In this document: one piece after another, positions 5,724-14,247 of the stretch
How positions within the stretch are numbered: position 1 is the first letter of the stretch
How the letters are laid out: each line of letters begins with the position of its first letter
Source of the DNA: an uncultured Sutterella sp.
Lineage (GTDB): Bacteria; Pseudomonadota; Gammaproteobacteria; Burkholderiales; Burkholderiaceae_F
Direction: 5' to 3'
Assembly: GCA_900546995.1 (NCBI GenBank)
Contig: URFF01000025.1
Coordinates: 1 to 21,730 of the forward strand
DNA length: 21,730 bases
Translations under genes and position numbers: made by a program
Notes under the pieces: model-generated
Told to the model about the DNA's origin: nothing
Databases searched by the model: none
The model's input: the letters and a program-made list of their open reading frames with translations, nothing else

Positions 5724-7562
5724 TTAGCGGTGTCCGGCGTAAAGGGCCTGAATTTGAGGCGCATATTTTTCATTCAAATTTTTACGTTTGAGCTTGAGTG
5801 TAGGCGTTAAAAGACCATTGTCGATAGTCCAGTGTTCAAATGTCAGGTGCACATTGCGAGGTAAGGCGTATTGCGGGAAATCTTTAACAGCTGTTTTTAT
5901 GCGTTTTAGAATGGCATTTTTTGTCACGGTCGCCATTAGGCTTTCAGGGTCTTCGGGATCGAGACCCAATGTGGCAGCGAATTGATTCCATTCATCTTTG
6001 TTCAAAGAGACGATTGCGGAAATAAAAGGCCTATTTTCGCCAATCACATAAGCTTGCTCAAACAGGGGATCCATTTCGATTGCGAGTTCAAGATCCACAG
6101 GCGGGACCTTTTCTCCTGTGCTCGTGACAATGATTTCCTTGATTCGGCCAACGATTTTAAGAAAACCGTCCTTGTCAAAGGCACCAACATCACCGGTTTT
6201 AAACCAACCGTCTTCGGTAAATGCCTTTTGAGAATCTTCAGGTCTATTCCAGTACCCTTTCATAATGGAAGGGGACTTCACTTGAATTTCGTCATCTTCC
6301 CCTAGACGAACATTCGTCTCAGGCAGCGCTTTGCCGACACTGTCCGGATGATTGTAAGTCGGTGAATTGCCGGCGATAATCGGACTTGACTCTGTCATGC
6401 CATAGCCTTGGATGATGGGTAATCCCAATCCACAGAAAACTTTGGCAACTTTCGCATTCAATGCGGCACCACCGCTAATGGCAATGCGTAGCTGACCGCC
6501 GAATTGACTCAATAAGGTCTGAGAAACCATTCGGTTCAGTATTAGCCAAGCTAATTTGTCCAACAGTGTCGGCTTTGGACAGGCGATACCGTATTGCTGG
6601 CAGAAACGTTTCCAACCGATTTCCACCGCCCAATTAAAAAGGAAACGAACAGTACTGGAGCCTCGATTTAATTTATTTTGTACCTTGGCATAAATTCGCT
6701 CATAGATGCGAGGTACGGAAATAATGACATTTGGACGGACAGTTCGGAAATCCTCCGCCAATAATTGAATGGAGCGGTTAAATACAATCGTGCACCCCAT
6801 GCCCAGAGCAAGGTAGTAACCCGCCATGCGTTCAAATGTGTGTGATAGGGGTAAAAATGATAAGAAAACGTCGCCAGGCTGAGGGTTTGGTAAAACAGTG
6901 GCTACGGTGTTAATGACATTGCGAACAACATTTTTATGAGTGAGCATAACTCCTTTGGGGCGTCCTGTTGTTCCAGAGGTGTAAACGATTGCCGCAAGAT
7001 CTTCTTCTTTGGGACCCTCAGGCAGTTGGGTAACATCATGACCGATCGCCAGCCAGTTTTCTAAGTCCCAAAGTTTAGCCGAGCGTTCTCGGGGCGCCGG
7101 GGCGGATTCATCGGTGAAAATGACGTGTTGAAGATTCGGCATTTCAATGCCGGTTAAGAAAATAGAGTCCCACCGGTTTTGTCGGTTCGTCACTAAAACG
7201 CTTGCTTGACTATCAGCCAATATAAAGGCACTGGATCCGGCCGTGTCAATGGCATGAAGAGGAACCGGCGTGTAACCGTTGGCAAGCGCGGCTTGATCGC
7301 AGCAGATGGCATCGACACCGTTGGGCAACAAGATGGCAATGCGAGTGCCCCTTTCAAAGCCCATTTTGGCAAAGGCTTTTCGCCACTGAGTGATTCTGTC
7401 ATTTAGGTCTCGATACGATATACGTTCCCAAGAGTTTGTGCGTCGATCAAATTGGCGTAAGGCCTCGGTATGCGGTGCAATCGCAGCACGGTTGGGAACA
7501 AATTGATCTAACGTTTTTAACTGACAAAGCGCCTCGTAACGGCTCTGTGACGTATCTTGCAC
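5724..7562 (-). CDS. Long-chain fatty acyl-CoA synthetase (AMP-forming)
   Basis: This 612-aa member of the ANL superfamily most resembles the FAA1/FadD15 branch of long-chain acyl-CoA synthetases. The ATP/AMP loop YTSGTTGRPKG is at 194-204. FLPLSHTFER, SVPRIYERI, the A5-type GYGMTESSP and the hinge-region KTGDVGAFDKDGFLKIVGR follow in order. It would activate free fatty acids to acyl-CoA at the inner face of the membrane, for phospholipid use or beta-oxidation. The start is GTG at 7562, supported by AGAGG 6 nt upstream. It is probably first in a two-gene unit with the downstream radical SAM gene. No fatty acid oxidation genes are nearby, so the substrate is not indicated. Confidence 0.88.
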   Translation of the reverse strand: MQDTSQSRYEALCQLKTLDQFVPNRAAIAPHTEALRQFDRRTNSWERISYRDLNDRITQWRKAFAKMGFERGTRIAILLPNGVDAICCDQAALANGYTPVPLHAIDTAGSSAFILADSQASVLVTNRQNRWDSIFLTGIEMPNLQHVIFTDESAPAPRERSAKLWDLENWLAIGHDVTQLPEGPKEEDLAAIVYTSGTTGRPKGVMLTHKNVVRNVINTVATVLPNPQPGDVFLSFLPLSHTFERMAGYYLALGMGCTIVFNRSIQLLAEDFRTVRPNVIISVPRIYERIYAKVQNKLNRGSSTVRFLFNWAVEIGWKRFCQQYGIACPKPTLLDKLAWLILNRMVSQTLLSQFGGQLRIAISGGAALNAKVAKVFCGLGLPIIQGYGMTESSPIIAGNSPTYNHPDSVGKALPETNVRLGEDDEIQVKSPSIMKGYWNRPEDSQKAFTEDGWFKTGDVGAFDKDGFLKIVGRIKEIIVTSTGEKVPPVDLELAIEMDPLFEQAYVIGENRPFISAIVSLNKDEWNQFAATLGLDPEDPESLMATVTKNAILKRIKTAVKDFPQYALPRNVHLTFEHWTIDNGLLTPTLKLKRKNLNEKYAPQIQALYAGHR

Positions 7563-7617
7563 AATAAACCTCTGGTAATGCCAAAAAAGATGAATGGATT
7601 TTAACTCACCTTCGCCG

Positions 7618-7646
7618 ATTTAATGCCGATATACCGACACTGGCAA
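7618..7646 (-). promoter_or_regulatory. Possible sigma-70 promoter for the acyl-CoA synthetase gene
   Basis: On the minus strand TTGCCA (7646-7641) and TTAAAT (7623-7618) are separated by exactly 17 bp, in the gap between uup and the synthetase gene. The -35 matches 5 of 6 and the -10 matches 4 of 6 consensus bases. Confidence 0.35.
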
Positions 7647-7661
7647 CAAATGGTACTAGGA

Positions 7662-9488
7662 CTACTTTTGCTCACTTTGCATTCTTTTGGTTTCTAGAAC
7701 CTCCCAGCGTTGATAACCTTGATCAATTTCAATTTGTAATTTCTCAAGTTTGTCGGCGTTGGCCTTGATTTCCTCAGGCGTATAACGACTAAAGTAACCT
7801 GCCTCGTTCATTTGTTCGAGCAGATTGTCGCGAGTTTGTTCTAAATTCATCAAGCGTTCAGGTAGCTCGTTGAGCTCTTTATTTTCTTTAAAGGTTAATT
7901 TGATTTTCTCGGGTTTTGTCCGCTTGGGGATCGCTTTGGGTTGAATGATCGCCTTCGGTTGTTCCTTTGGTTGGGGACGGTAGGTTAGCCAATCGGAATA
8001 ACCGCCGATATATTCTCGCCAAAGGCCGTCACTTTCCGGTGCCAACACTTCAGTGACAACATTATCCAGAAAGCGCCTATCGTGGCTGACCAAAATCAAA
8101 GTTCCCGGATAGTTTTGAAGGGTTTGCTCCAAAAGTTCCAATGAATCAATGTCTAAATCATTAGTTGGTTCGTCCAGTACCAATAAGTTAGCCGGTAAGG
8201 CAAAAAGCCTTGCGAGTAGTAATCGATTCCGCTCTCCACCGGAGAGGTTGGCAACTGGGACGTTCGCTCGCCGTGGGGGAAAAAGAAAATCGGCAAGGTA
8301 AGCCATGATGTGCTTTTTAGTGTTACCGATTTCAATCCATTCACTACCCGGTGAAATCGTTTCTGCGACGGTCTTATTGAGATCTAGTTGGGCTCGAAGT
8401 TGGTCAAAATAAGCAATCTGTAGATTGGTTCCTAATTTGACAGTTCCACTATCGGGCTGTCTTTTACCGAGAATAAGTGAAATCAGCGTACTTTTGCCTA
8501 CACCATTGTGACCGATAAGTCCTAAACGATCTCCGCGGAGCAAGCGGAAATTGAGGCTGCGAACAATCGTTTTTTCTCCAAAAGCCAGACTGACATTTTC
8601 CAGTTCAGCCACAATCTTGCCGCTTTTGGTACCGGCGTCGATATTCAAATTGATTTGCCCGATACTTTCTCTTCTGGCGGCCCGCTCTTCACGAAGCTTT
8701 TCTAAGCGTCTCACACGTCCTTCATTTCTTGTGCGACGCGCTTCAATACCTTTTCTGATCCAAACCTCTTCTTGGGCCCAAAATTTATCGAATTTTCGTC
8801 TTTCGGTTTGTTCAATCTGCAGTTGTTCTTCTTTGAGTGTCTCGTAAGTCGAAAAGTTACCCGGATAGCTTCTGAGTATTCCACGGTCCAACTCAACAAT
8901 ACGAGTGGAAATAGCATCTAGGAAGGCTCGGTCATGAGTGATGAGCATCAAAGCTTTTGTTCCACGATATTCAGTCCGTATCCAATCTTCTAAGGTCAGA
9001 ATGCCATCAATGTCCAGATGGTTGGTCGGTTCGTCAAGTAGTAGTAAATCATTTTCTCTGGCAAAGGCAAGTGCCAGGGCTGCACGTTTGCGTTCTCCAC
9101 CGGAAGCGCTATCCGGACGGTTATTGCCGTCCAGATTGAAGCGGTGAAGATATTCCTCTAATCGAGCGAGAAATTGCCACTTTTGTCTTTCATCGGTGTT
9201 TTCATCAAAGTGGGCACGTAAAAGTAAGGACTGTAGGAGTGTGTCAGCTTCAGGAAGATAGGGTTCCTGTTCGACGTACTCGATGCGCAAACCGTCTTTA
9301 ACCGTTTTTTTCCCATCGTCAAGCTTATCAGTTCCAGCAATAACCTTCAGTAGAGAGCTTTTCCCAGTGCCGTTTCGACCGATTAAGCCAATACGTTCTC
9401 CTTCTTGAATGACTAAATTCGCTTTGTCGAGCAAAGGTAAATCACCGAAGGCAAGCTCGGCATCTTGTAAAGTAATCAGGGTACTCAT
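7662..9488 (-). CDS. uup: ABC-F ATPase Uup
   Basis: This 608-aa soluble tandem ABC ATPase has no membrane segments. The first nucleotide-binding domain has GRNGTGKS at 37-44, signature SGGERKR and LLLLDEPTNHLD. The second has GHNGVGKS, LSGGERNR and LLVLDEPTNDLD. A linker of charged helices lies between them. After the second domain a Lys/Pro-rich stretch leads to a C-terminal coiled coil beginning near NKELNELPERLMNL, which distinguishes Uup from shorter ABC-F relatives. ABC-F proteins act on ribosomes; Uup is linked to transposon excision and branched DNA phenotypes and to ribosome maturation. The ribosome site is weak, and a GC-rich stem-loop lies 15 nt upstream of the ATG. Confidence 0.93.
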   Translation of the reverse strand: MSTLITLQDAELAFGDLPLLDKANLVIQEGERIGLIGRNGTGKSSLLKVIAGTDKLDDGKKTVKDGLRIEYVEQEPYLPEADTLLQSLLLRAHFDENTDERQKWQFLARLEEYLHRFNLDGNNRPDSASGGERKRAALALAFARENDLLLLDEPTNHLDIDGILTLEDWIRTEYRGTKALMLITHDRAFLDAISTRIVELDRGILRSYPGNFSTYETLKEEQLQIEQTERRKFDKFWAQEEVWIRKGIEARRTRNEGRVRRLEKLREERAARRESIGQINLNIDAGTKSGKIVAELENVSLAFGEKTIVRSLNFRLLRGDRLGLIGHNGVGKSTLISLILGKRQPDSGTVKLGTNLQIAYFDQLRAQLDLNKTVAETISPGSEWIEIGNTKKHIMAYLADFLFPPRRANVPVANLSGGERNRLLLARLFALPANLLVLDEPTNDLDIDSLELLEQTLQNYPGTLILVSHDRRFLDNVVTEVLAPESDGLWREYIGGYSDWLTYRPQPKEQPKAIIQPKAIPKRTKPEKIKLTFKENKELNELPERLMNLEQTRDNLLEQMNEAGYFSRYTPEEIKANADKLEKLQIEIDQGYQRWEVLETKRMQSEQK

Positions 9489-9503
9489 TGTTGTTCTTTT
9501 AAG

Positions 9504-9524
9504 CCCCGGCCATTAAGGCCGGGG
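9504..9524 (-). terminator. GC-rich stem-loop between lpoA-like gene and uup
   Basis: CCCCGGCC and GGCCGGGG form a perfect 8-bp stem around ATTAA, 21 bp after the stop of the upstream gene and 15 bp before the uup ATG. The minus-strand tail is CTTAAAAG, not a T-run. It may be a weak terminator or a structure that affects uup translation. Confidence 0.5.
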
Positions 9525-9545
9525 TGGTAGAGTGTTCAAAAGATG

Positions 9546-11015
9546 TTAGCGATTGACGGGTTCAATTAATTTTTGTGCTGAAATGGCACGGATTTTGTTT
9601 GGCTCGATAATGGCTGGTTGCGCGTGACGAATCACTTCAGCGCTAGCCTCGACATTTAGGTAGAGCTTGCCTGTGTCACCACTAAATTCAATTTGTTTTT
9701 GCCAGTGCATCCACTGTGAGGCTAAACGGAATGCATCAGAACCAAAGGCGAAAAGTCGTCTTTGCAAAACATCCTTAGGAATATCAGACGATGGATTGGC
9801 GGAATTGGTAGCTGTTTGGTTTAAAACGAAAGGCGCATCAACTAGACCGACATTTCGCAGATCGTACGTTAGTGAGGCGATGTAGCCTTGGCTCGTATCC
9901 CCTGGATTGACAAGACTTGTGCCCCACGCCCGAGTCAATCTTGGTAAACGCGGAGTCACCAAGGCCGCAGTGCGGGAATCCATGGCAAGTAAAGCGGCAA
10001 AGTAAGGCGGTTCGGCAAAAGCAAGTTGCGCCCGATACTCCGACATGAGTCGATCGTTTCTAGCTTTAACACGATTGTAGTTGTAGGGATCTTCTTTTCT
10101 ATCCGGTAGGGCTTCTAATTTCGGTTTTTCAATCTCGGATTGAAGACTTTCGTAAAAGCGAGGTTGGTTCATCAACTCTTGTGTCAGCTGGACACGCTCA
10201 AAGGGAATCTGAGCGACTTGCAACTCCTGAGCATAAACATTGGCAATGCGTTGTTCCAGCGGGGTGGATACTTCAAAAATAATCACCTTCGGCTTTTCGC
10301 CTTTGGAGTTTGTTGCAGGAAGTGCTGCTATAGCGAGTTGAGCAATTTGTTTGGCTTCTTCTTCTGCTGACAGCGAGAAGTTGATCATCAACTTTGGAGA
10401 AAGCTCGGCTTGCTCTGATCGGTTAAGCGCGACAACAGGTAAAGGTAAGAAACTTAATCGTGAGACTTCAGCTACTTCATCTCGAGTCATTGGGCCAATA
10501 GCAACAACCGCACCCATTAACGCCGCATCCTGAAGCTGTGACATGGCATTTTGTCCGGCTTTGCGATGCAAAGGAAGGACTTCGACTGGCGTGCCAGCCC
10601 GTGAATTCGCAGCGTCAATACCCTTGATAATGGCATTATTAATCTCATCAAAGGGGCTATTGACCGGCGGCAAAATCACGGCAATTTTAGGAAGACTGTT
10701 TGTTGAAACTGTACTGGTTGCGCGCGCGGTCGATGTCAAAGCACCTGTCTGTTGGGGAATGATAAAAGATAGCCCTGCCGTGGCAGGTGTGTTGACAGAA
10801 GTGTTCGGTTGAGCAGTCGGTGTTGCGACATTTTCTCTGGTCATGACTTCGGTAGCGTTGACTTCCGTTTCAGCCGGTACGGTGGGAACGGCTGAAAAAG
10901 AGGAGGTTACGCCGTATGAAACAGCCGATTGCGCGAGGCTTTGTGAGCTAAAGGCAGCTAAAATAGCCACGCTGAGAACATGCAATAACGAACGGGTATT
11001 CACAATGTCATCCAC
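9546..11015 (-). CDS. LppC/LpoA-like penicillin-binding protein activator
   Basis: The protein is about 489 aa. An N-terminal signal peptide (hydrophobic LLHVLSVAILAAF, probable cleavage after SLA) is followed by a Thr/Ser/Pro/Ala-rich linker to about residue 105. A periplasmic-binding-protein-like domain follows (PKIAVILPP, AVVAIGPMTRDEVAEVS, RAWGTSLVNPG, RRLFAFGSDAFRLA), matching the C-terminal LppC domain of LpoA, the outer-membrane activator of PBP1A. It is much shorter than E. coli LpoA because the N-terminal helical repeat domain is missing. The signal peptide has no lipobox Cys, so it would not be a lipoprotein. Divergence from rsmI repeats the lpoA/rsmI neighbourhood of other Proteobacteria. 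A GTG at 11003 is an alternative start. Confidence 0.8.
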   Translation of the reverse strand: MDDIVNTRSLLHVLSVAILAAFSSQSLAQSAVSYGVTSSFSAVPTVPAETEVNATEVMTRENVATPTAQPNTSVNTPATAGLSFIIPQQTGALTSTARATSTVSTNSLPKIAVILPPVNSPFDEINNAIIKGIDAANSRAGTPVEVLPLHRKAGQNAMSQLQDAALMGAVVAIGPMTRDEVAEVSRLSFLPLPVVALNRSEQAELSPKLMINFSLSAEEEAKQIAQLAIAALPATNSKGEKPKVIIFEVSTPLEQRIANVYAQELQVAQIPFERVQLTQELMNQPRFYESLQSEIEKPKLEALPDRKEDPYNYNRVKARNDRLMSEYRAQLAFAEPPYFAALLAMDSRTAALVTPRLPRLTRAWGTSLVNPGDTSQGYIASLTYDLRNVGLVDAPFVLNQTATNSANPSSDIPKDVLQRRLFAFGSDAFRLASQWMHWQKQIEFSGDTGKLYLNVEASAEVIRHAQPAIIEPNKIRAISAQKLIEPVNR

Positions 11016-11919
11016 TTCAAAACAATGCTTAGACCAAACCTTAATGGTTAAAGCCGGTTTAGATACTCAGATTTTTCCGGATTCGTCACTGTATATCGTC
11101 GGTTTGCCCATTGGCAACGCCGCGGACATCACTTTAAGGGCCCTTTGGGCGCTTAACCTAGCCGATGTAGTTGCCGCCGAAGATACACGTGAAACAAAAA
11201 AAATACTGGAAAGATTTTCGATTTCTGTGCCCACGGTCAGCGTGCGCGAGCACAACGAAGTCGCTCAGTCCCATATGATAATTGAACGATTACAAAAGGG
11301 CGAACGGGTTATGTTGGTGACCGATGCGGGAACGCCAGCGGTTTCAGATCCCGGTTCGCGAGTGGTACGCGCTGTGATGCAGGCTGGTTTTCGGGTTATC
11401 CCCGTCCCGGGGGCAAGTGCAGTGGTCACGGCGTTGTCAGCGGCTGGGTTGGAGCCTGGTGGTTTTCACTTTGTTGGGTTCGTTGCACCGCAATCGAAAG
11501 CTCGACATGAGGCCCTCCAGCAATTGGGAGCGCAAAAAGAAGCCTTTGTTCTCTATGAAGCGCCTCATCGAGTTAAAGATCTTTTATGTGATTTGGCAGA
11601 ATGCTTGAATCCTCAAAGACGGGTCGTCGTGGCCAGAGAAATCACGAAAAAATTTGAAACCTTTACAGCCCTTACAGCTTTTGAACTTAAGCAATGGGCA
11701 AACGAGCATGAAGCGCGAGGTGAATATGTGATTTTGGTGGATGTTGAACCCGAGCAAAGCGAAATCGAATTGACGGCAAAAGATCGAGCCTGGTTATTCT
11801 CATTGGCTCAACACGTGCCACTTTCAAAAGCGGCGGCAATTGGAGCCAAGATTACCGGTTTGAAGCGTGATCACCTTTATCATTGGCTCATGCAGCAAAA
11901 AGAATCCAACTCAGATTAA
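11005..11919 (+). CDS. rsmI: 16S rRNA 2'-O-ribose C1402 methyltransferase RsmI
   Basis: RsmI uses SAM to methylate the ribose of C1402 in 16S rRNA. The tetrapyrrole-methylase fold is visible: LYIVGLPIGNAADITLRAL, AAEDTRETKKIL, VTDAGTPAVSDPGSRVV, PVPGASAVVTALSAAGL, then ALYEAPHR-like VLYEAPHRVKDLL and VVVAREITKKFE. Two starts are possible: ATG at 11005 (304 aa) and ATG at 11044 (291 aa, closer to the usual 286). Neither has a clear Shine-Dalgarno, and the first overlaps the divergent lpoA-like start. The end overlaps the convergent ttcA end by 9 bp. It is the only plus-strand gene in its neighbourhood. Confidence 0.92.
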   Translation: MSSTSKQCLDQTLMVKAGLDTQIFPDSSLYIVGLPIGNAADITLRALWALNLADVVAAEDTRETKKILERFSISVPTVSVREHNEVAQSHMIIERLQKGERVMLVTDAGTPAVSDPGSRVVRAVMQAGFRVIPVPGASAVVTALSAAGLEPGGFHFVGFVAPQSKARHEALQQLGAQKEAFVLYEAPHRVKDLLCDLAECLNPQRRVVVAREITKKFETFTALTAFELKQWANEHEARGEYVILVDVEPEQSEIELTAKDRAWLFSLAQHVPLSKAAAIGAKITGLKRDHLYHWLMQQKESNSD

Positions 11920-12786
11920 AGATTTTTTTAAGGGATCTTTGGGCATCTTTTTAAAGTCATAGATACTTGGGTCCATGAGATGTGACGGGGAGACTCGTGT
12001 CATACTCATTAAAACGTTATAGGTACGGCTATCAAAATGAGTGTCCCAGTCACGAATCATCGCTTTCATTTCGGCTCGTTTCTTATTTTCAATTTTCCGA
12101 CAGATTTCTTTTGAAATAATCGGATAATGGCGGTATTTCACCCAACGTTCAATCTCGTATTCACGGACATAGATTAATGGACGAATGATGACGTTGGCTC
12201 CGTCATCGCTACGTAAGATGGGAGGCATCCCTTTTAACCGCCCACCATAAAACATATTGAGTAAAAGTGTGCTGACAGCATCGTCCATATGATGACCGAG
12301 CGCGATTTTCGTGACGCCTAGCTCTTTAGCGACCCGGTAGATGATCCCTCGACGCAGTCTTGAGCAAACGGAGCAGACGTTTTGCCCTTCTGGAATGACT
12401 CGCTGGACGATCGACCATGTGTCTTGGTCTTCGATGTGATAAGGAACGCCGATTTGCTTCAGGTAATTAGGGATAACTTCTTTAGGAAAGTTCGGAAGAT
12501 GTTGATCGACATGAACAGCGATGAGTTCAAATGGAACGGGTGCCCGCTTTTGAAGTTTCATCAGAACATCGAGTAAGACGTAGCTGTCTTTGCCGCCAGA
12601 CATACAAACCATGATCTTGTCTCCCCCTTCGATCATGGAAAAGTCCGCAACGGCTTTGCCGGCTAGCCGCATGATTCGTTTTTCATTTTTCTTTTCGGAG
12701 ACTGATTTTTTGTTTTTACTTTCTTGGGGGTGATTAGTCGTCTCTTGAGACAATTCTGGGACAATAGCAAAGCTTTTTTCAGTCAT
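11911..12786 (-). CDS. ttcA: tRNA 2-thiocytidine(32) synthetase TtcA
   Basis: TtcA is a PP-loop ATPase with an FeS cluster that thiolates cytidine 32 of some tRNAs. Seen here are the PP-loop SGGKDS at 63-68, a CSVCSRLRRG pair (C138, C141), ALGHHMDDAV and a C-terminal RDWDTHFDSR / VSPSHLMDPSIYDFK. The third cluster Cys (C229) is present, but the surrounding motif, usually PCNLCGSQxNLQR, is ISKEICRKIENKK here. I prefer the ATG at 12786 (GAAAG 6 nt upstream) over the ATG at 12792. It overlaps folB by 8 bp and is last in the slt-cca-folB-ttcA series. The first 35 residues are a hydrophilic tail of low complexity. Confidence 0.93.
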   Translation of the reverse strand: MTEKSFAIVPELSQETTNHPQESKNKKSVSEKKNEKRIMRLAGKAVADFSMIEGGDKIMVCMSGGKDSYVLLDVLMKLQKRAPVPFELIAVHVDQHLPNFPKEVIPNYLKQIGVPYHIEDQDTWSIVQRVIPEGQNVCSVCSRLRRGIIYRVAKELGVTKIALGHHMDDAVSTLLLNMFYGGRLKGMPPILRSDDGANVIIRPLIYVREYEIERWVKYRHYPIISKEICRKIENKKRAEMKAMIRDWDTHFDSRTYNVLMSMTRVSPSHLMDPSIYDFKKMPKDPLKKSLI

Positions 12787-13168
12787 GGGCATCTTTCAAT
12801 CTAAAAATTTCAATACCGGCGCTAGCCGCTGTCGGGTAAGCCTGAGTTTTTTCGCTGCGTACAAGCGCTGCTTTAATTAGGGGGTGCTTAAGTAGCGACT
12901 CAGCGAGTTTATCGATAAGCGTTTCTTGTAAAGCGAACGGCTGCTCCTGCAATACACTGTCGAGTGTTTGAAGAACTAAATCGTAGTTATAAGCATTCTC
13001 TAATCGATCCTCTTCTGCCTGTGTTTGCACATACACTTCAATATTCAGTAACACGGGTTGAGGAGCGTGTTTTTCGTGCTCGTAAGCACCGATGAAAATG
13101 TCGCGTTGAATATCTTTTAGAAAAATTCGCCGACAATGTCGTAACTCAGGAACTAAATACCATGTCAC
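12779..13168 (-). CDS. folB: Dihydroneopterin aldolase FolB
   Basis: This 129-aa protein is of FolB type. It converts 7,8-dihydroneopterin to 6-hydroxymethyl-dihydropterin in folate synthesis. Family features are IFLKDIQRDIFIGAYEHEK, VLLNIEVYV, NYDLVLQTLDSVL, ALQETLIDKLAESLL and a C-terminal AALVRSEKTQAYP...AGIEIFR strand pair. The start is GTG at 13168, supported by a strong AAGGAGG 7 nt upstream, and its GTGA overlaps the cca stop by 4 bp. The nearby ATG at 13163 is out of frame. About 10 residues longer than E. coli FolB at the N-terminus. Confidence 0.88.
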   Translation of the reverse strand: MTWYLVPELRHCRRIFLKDIQRDIFIGAYEHEKHAPQPVLLNIEVYVQTQAEEDRLENAYNYDLVLQTLDSVLQEQPFALQETLIDKLAESLLKHPLIKAALVRSEKTQAYPTAASAGIEIFRLKDAHD

Positions 13169-14247
13169 AGGAAAGCCTCCTTAAGAACTTGTAATCGAGC
13201 CTGATAAATCGAATCGGCAATTGTACTTTTATTTTCCGTTTCCCGAGCAATGCGTTTGGTATCAACAGAGCTGGCGAGCTCAAACGCTTTCTTTGCCATC
13301 GAGTCATCAAAATTTAAAACCAATTTGGCGACCGATAAAAGTGCCTGATAACGCTGAGGTCTTCTGAAAGCGTCGGCCTTGTGCATCAAATCCAGTAAAG
13401 CTTGAGCTGAGTTCTCAAGTTGGTTTTTTGTACGATGCCATAAAAGCATGAGATCCCGGATTTCCGCAGTGGGTTTAATTGTTTCACAGAAACGATTAAT
13501 CAACACTTCACTTGAGATAGCGTCACTTAAAACAGCAAAACGAACGAGTTCTGAACTCTGGGCTTGAGCGGATTTTTTTAAGATGGACAGTTGGTTTTCA
13601 TTGATGTTGACTTCAGGGAAAATACGCTGCCAACACCCGCACAGTTGCAATGTCTGTATGAAGCGTTCAGGCGCTTTCGCCATTAAGGCTCGACGCATTT
13701 CTTTAAATATTCGTTCGCCAACAAGACTGTCAACTTCGCCGTTATCGACCATGTTTTTCATTAATTTCATAGTTGATTCGGCAACCGAAAACTCTTCAAA
13801 ACGAGCGGCAAATCGGGCAACTCGTAAAATTCTCACAGGATCTTCAGCAAAGGCTTCCGAGACGTGTCGAAAACGCTTTGCTTTGATATCCTCAACGCCC
13901 CCATAGGGATCGATCAATTGATTATCCTTCAACGCAATCGCGTTGATGGTTAAGTCTCGGCGTTTTAAATCCTCTTCGAGAGAAACATCTGCTTGAGCGT
14001 AAAAGTGAAAGCCGTGGTATCCACGACTAATTTTTCTCTCTGTGCGCGCTAAAGCGTATTCCTCATGTGTCTGAGGATGTAAAAAAACAGGAAAATCTTT
14101 ACCAACGGGAAGGAATCCCAATTGTAGCATCTCATCGGGGGTTGCGCCGACAACAACCCAGTCCCGATCACTAGGCTCATTGGGATAGCCTAGAAGTTGT
14201 TGCATTAGCAAGTCACGGACATATCCGCCTACCAGATAAGCTTGCAT
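13165..14247 (-). CDS. cca: CCA-adding enzyme (tRNA nucleotidyltransferase)
   Basis: This 360-aa class II nucleotidyltransferase adds or repairs the tRNA 3' CCA end. The head domain has GGYVRDLLM at residues 7-15, the metal-binding DRDW pair near residues 27-30, and EDLKRRDLTINAIA. The neck has EDPVRILRVARFAARF. The protein ends without the HD phosphohydrolase domain found in the longer E. coli enzyme, as in short beta-proteobacterial Cca. Its start shares one base with the slt stop (TAATG) and GGAGGA precedes it by 9 nt, so translation is probably coupled to slt. Confidence 0.94.
   Translation of the reverse strand: MQAYLVGGYVRDLLMQQLLGYPNEPSDRDWVVVGATPDEMLQLGFLPVGKDFPVFLHPQTHEEYALARTERKISRGYHGFHFYAQADVSLEEDLKRRDLTINAIALKDNQLIDPYGGVEDIKAKRFRHVSEAFAEDPVRILRVARFAARFEEFSVAESTMKLMKNMVDNGEVDSLVGERIFKEMRRALMAKAPERFIQTLQLCGCWQRIFPEVNINENQLSILKKSAQAQSSELVRFAVLSDAISSEVLINRFCETIKPTAEIRDLMLLWHRTKNQLENSAQALLDLMHKADAFRRPQRYQALLSVAKLVLNFDDSMAKKAFELASSVDTKRIARETENKSTIADSIYQARLQVLKEAFL
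13176..13182 (-). promoter_or_regulatory. Ribosome binding site deciding the folB GTG start
   Basis: AAGGAGG lies 7 nt before the GTG at 13168, inside the 3' end of cca. It makes the unusual start codon convincing. Confidence 0.8.
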
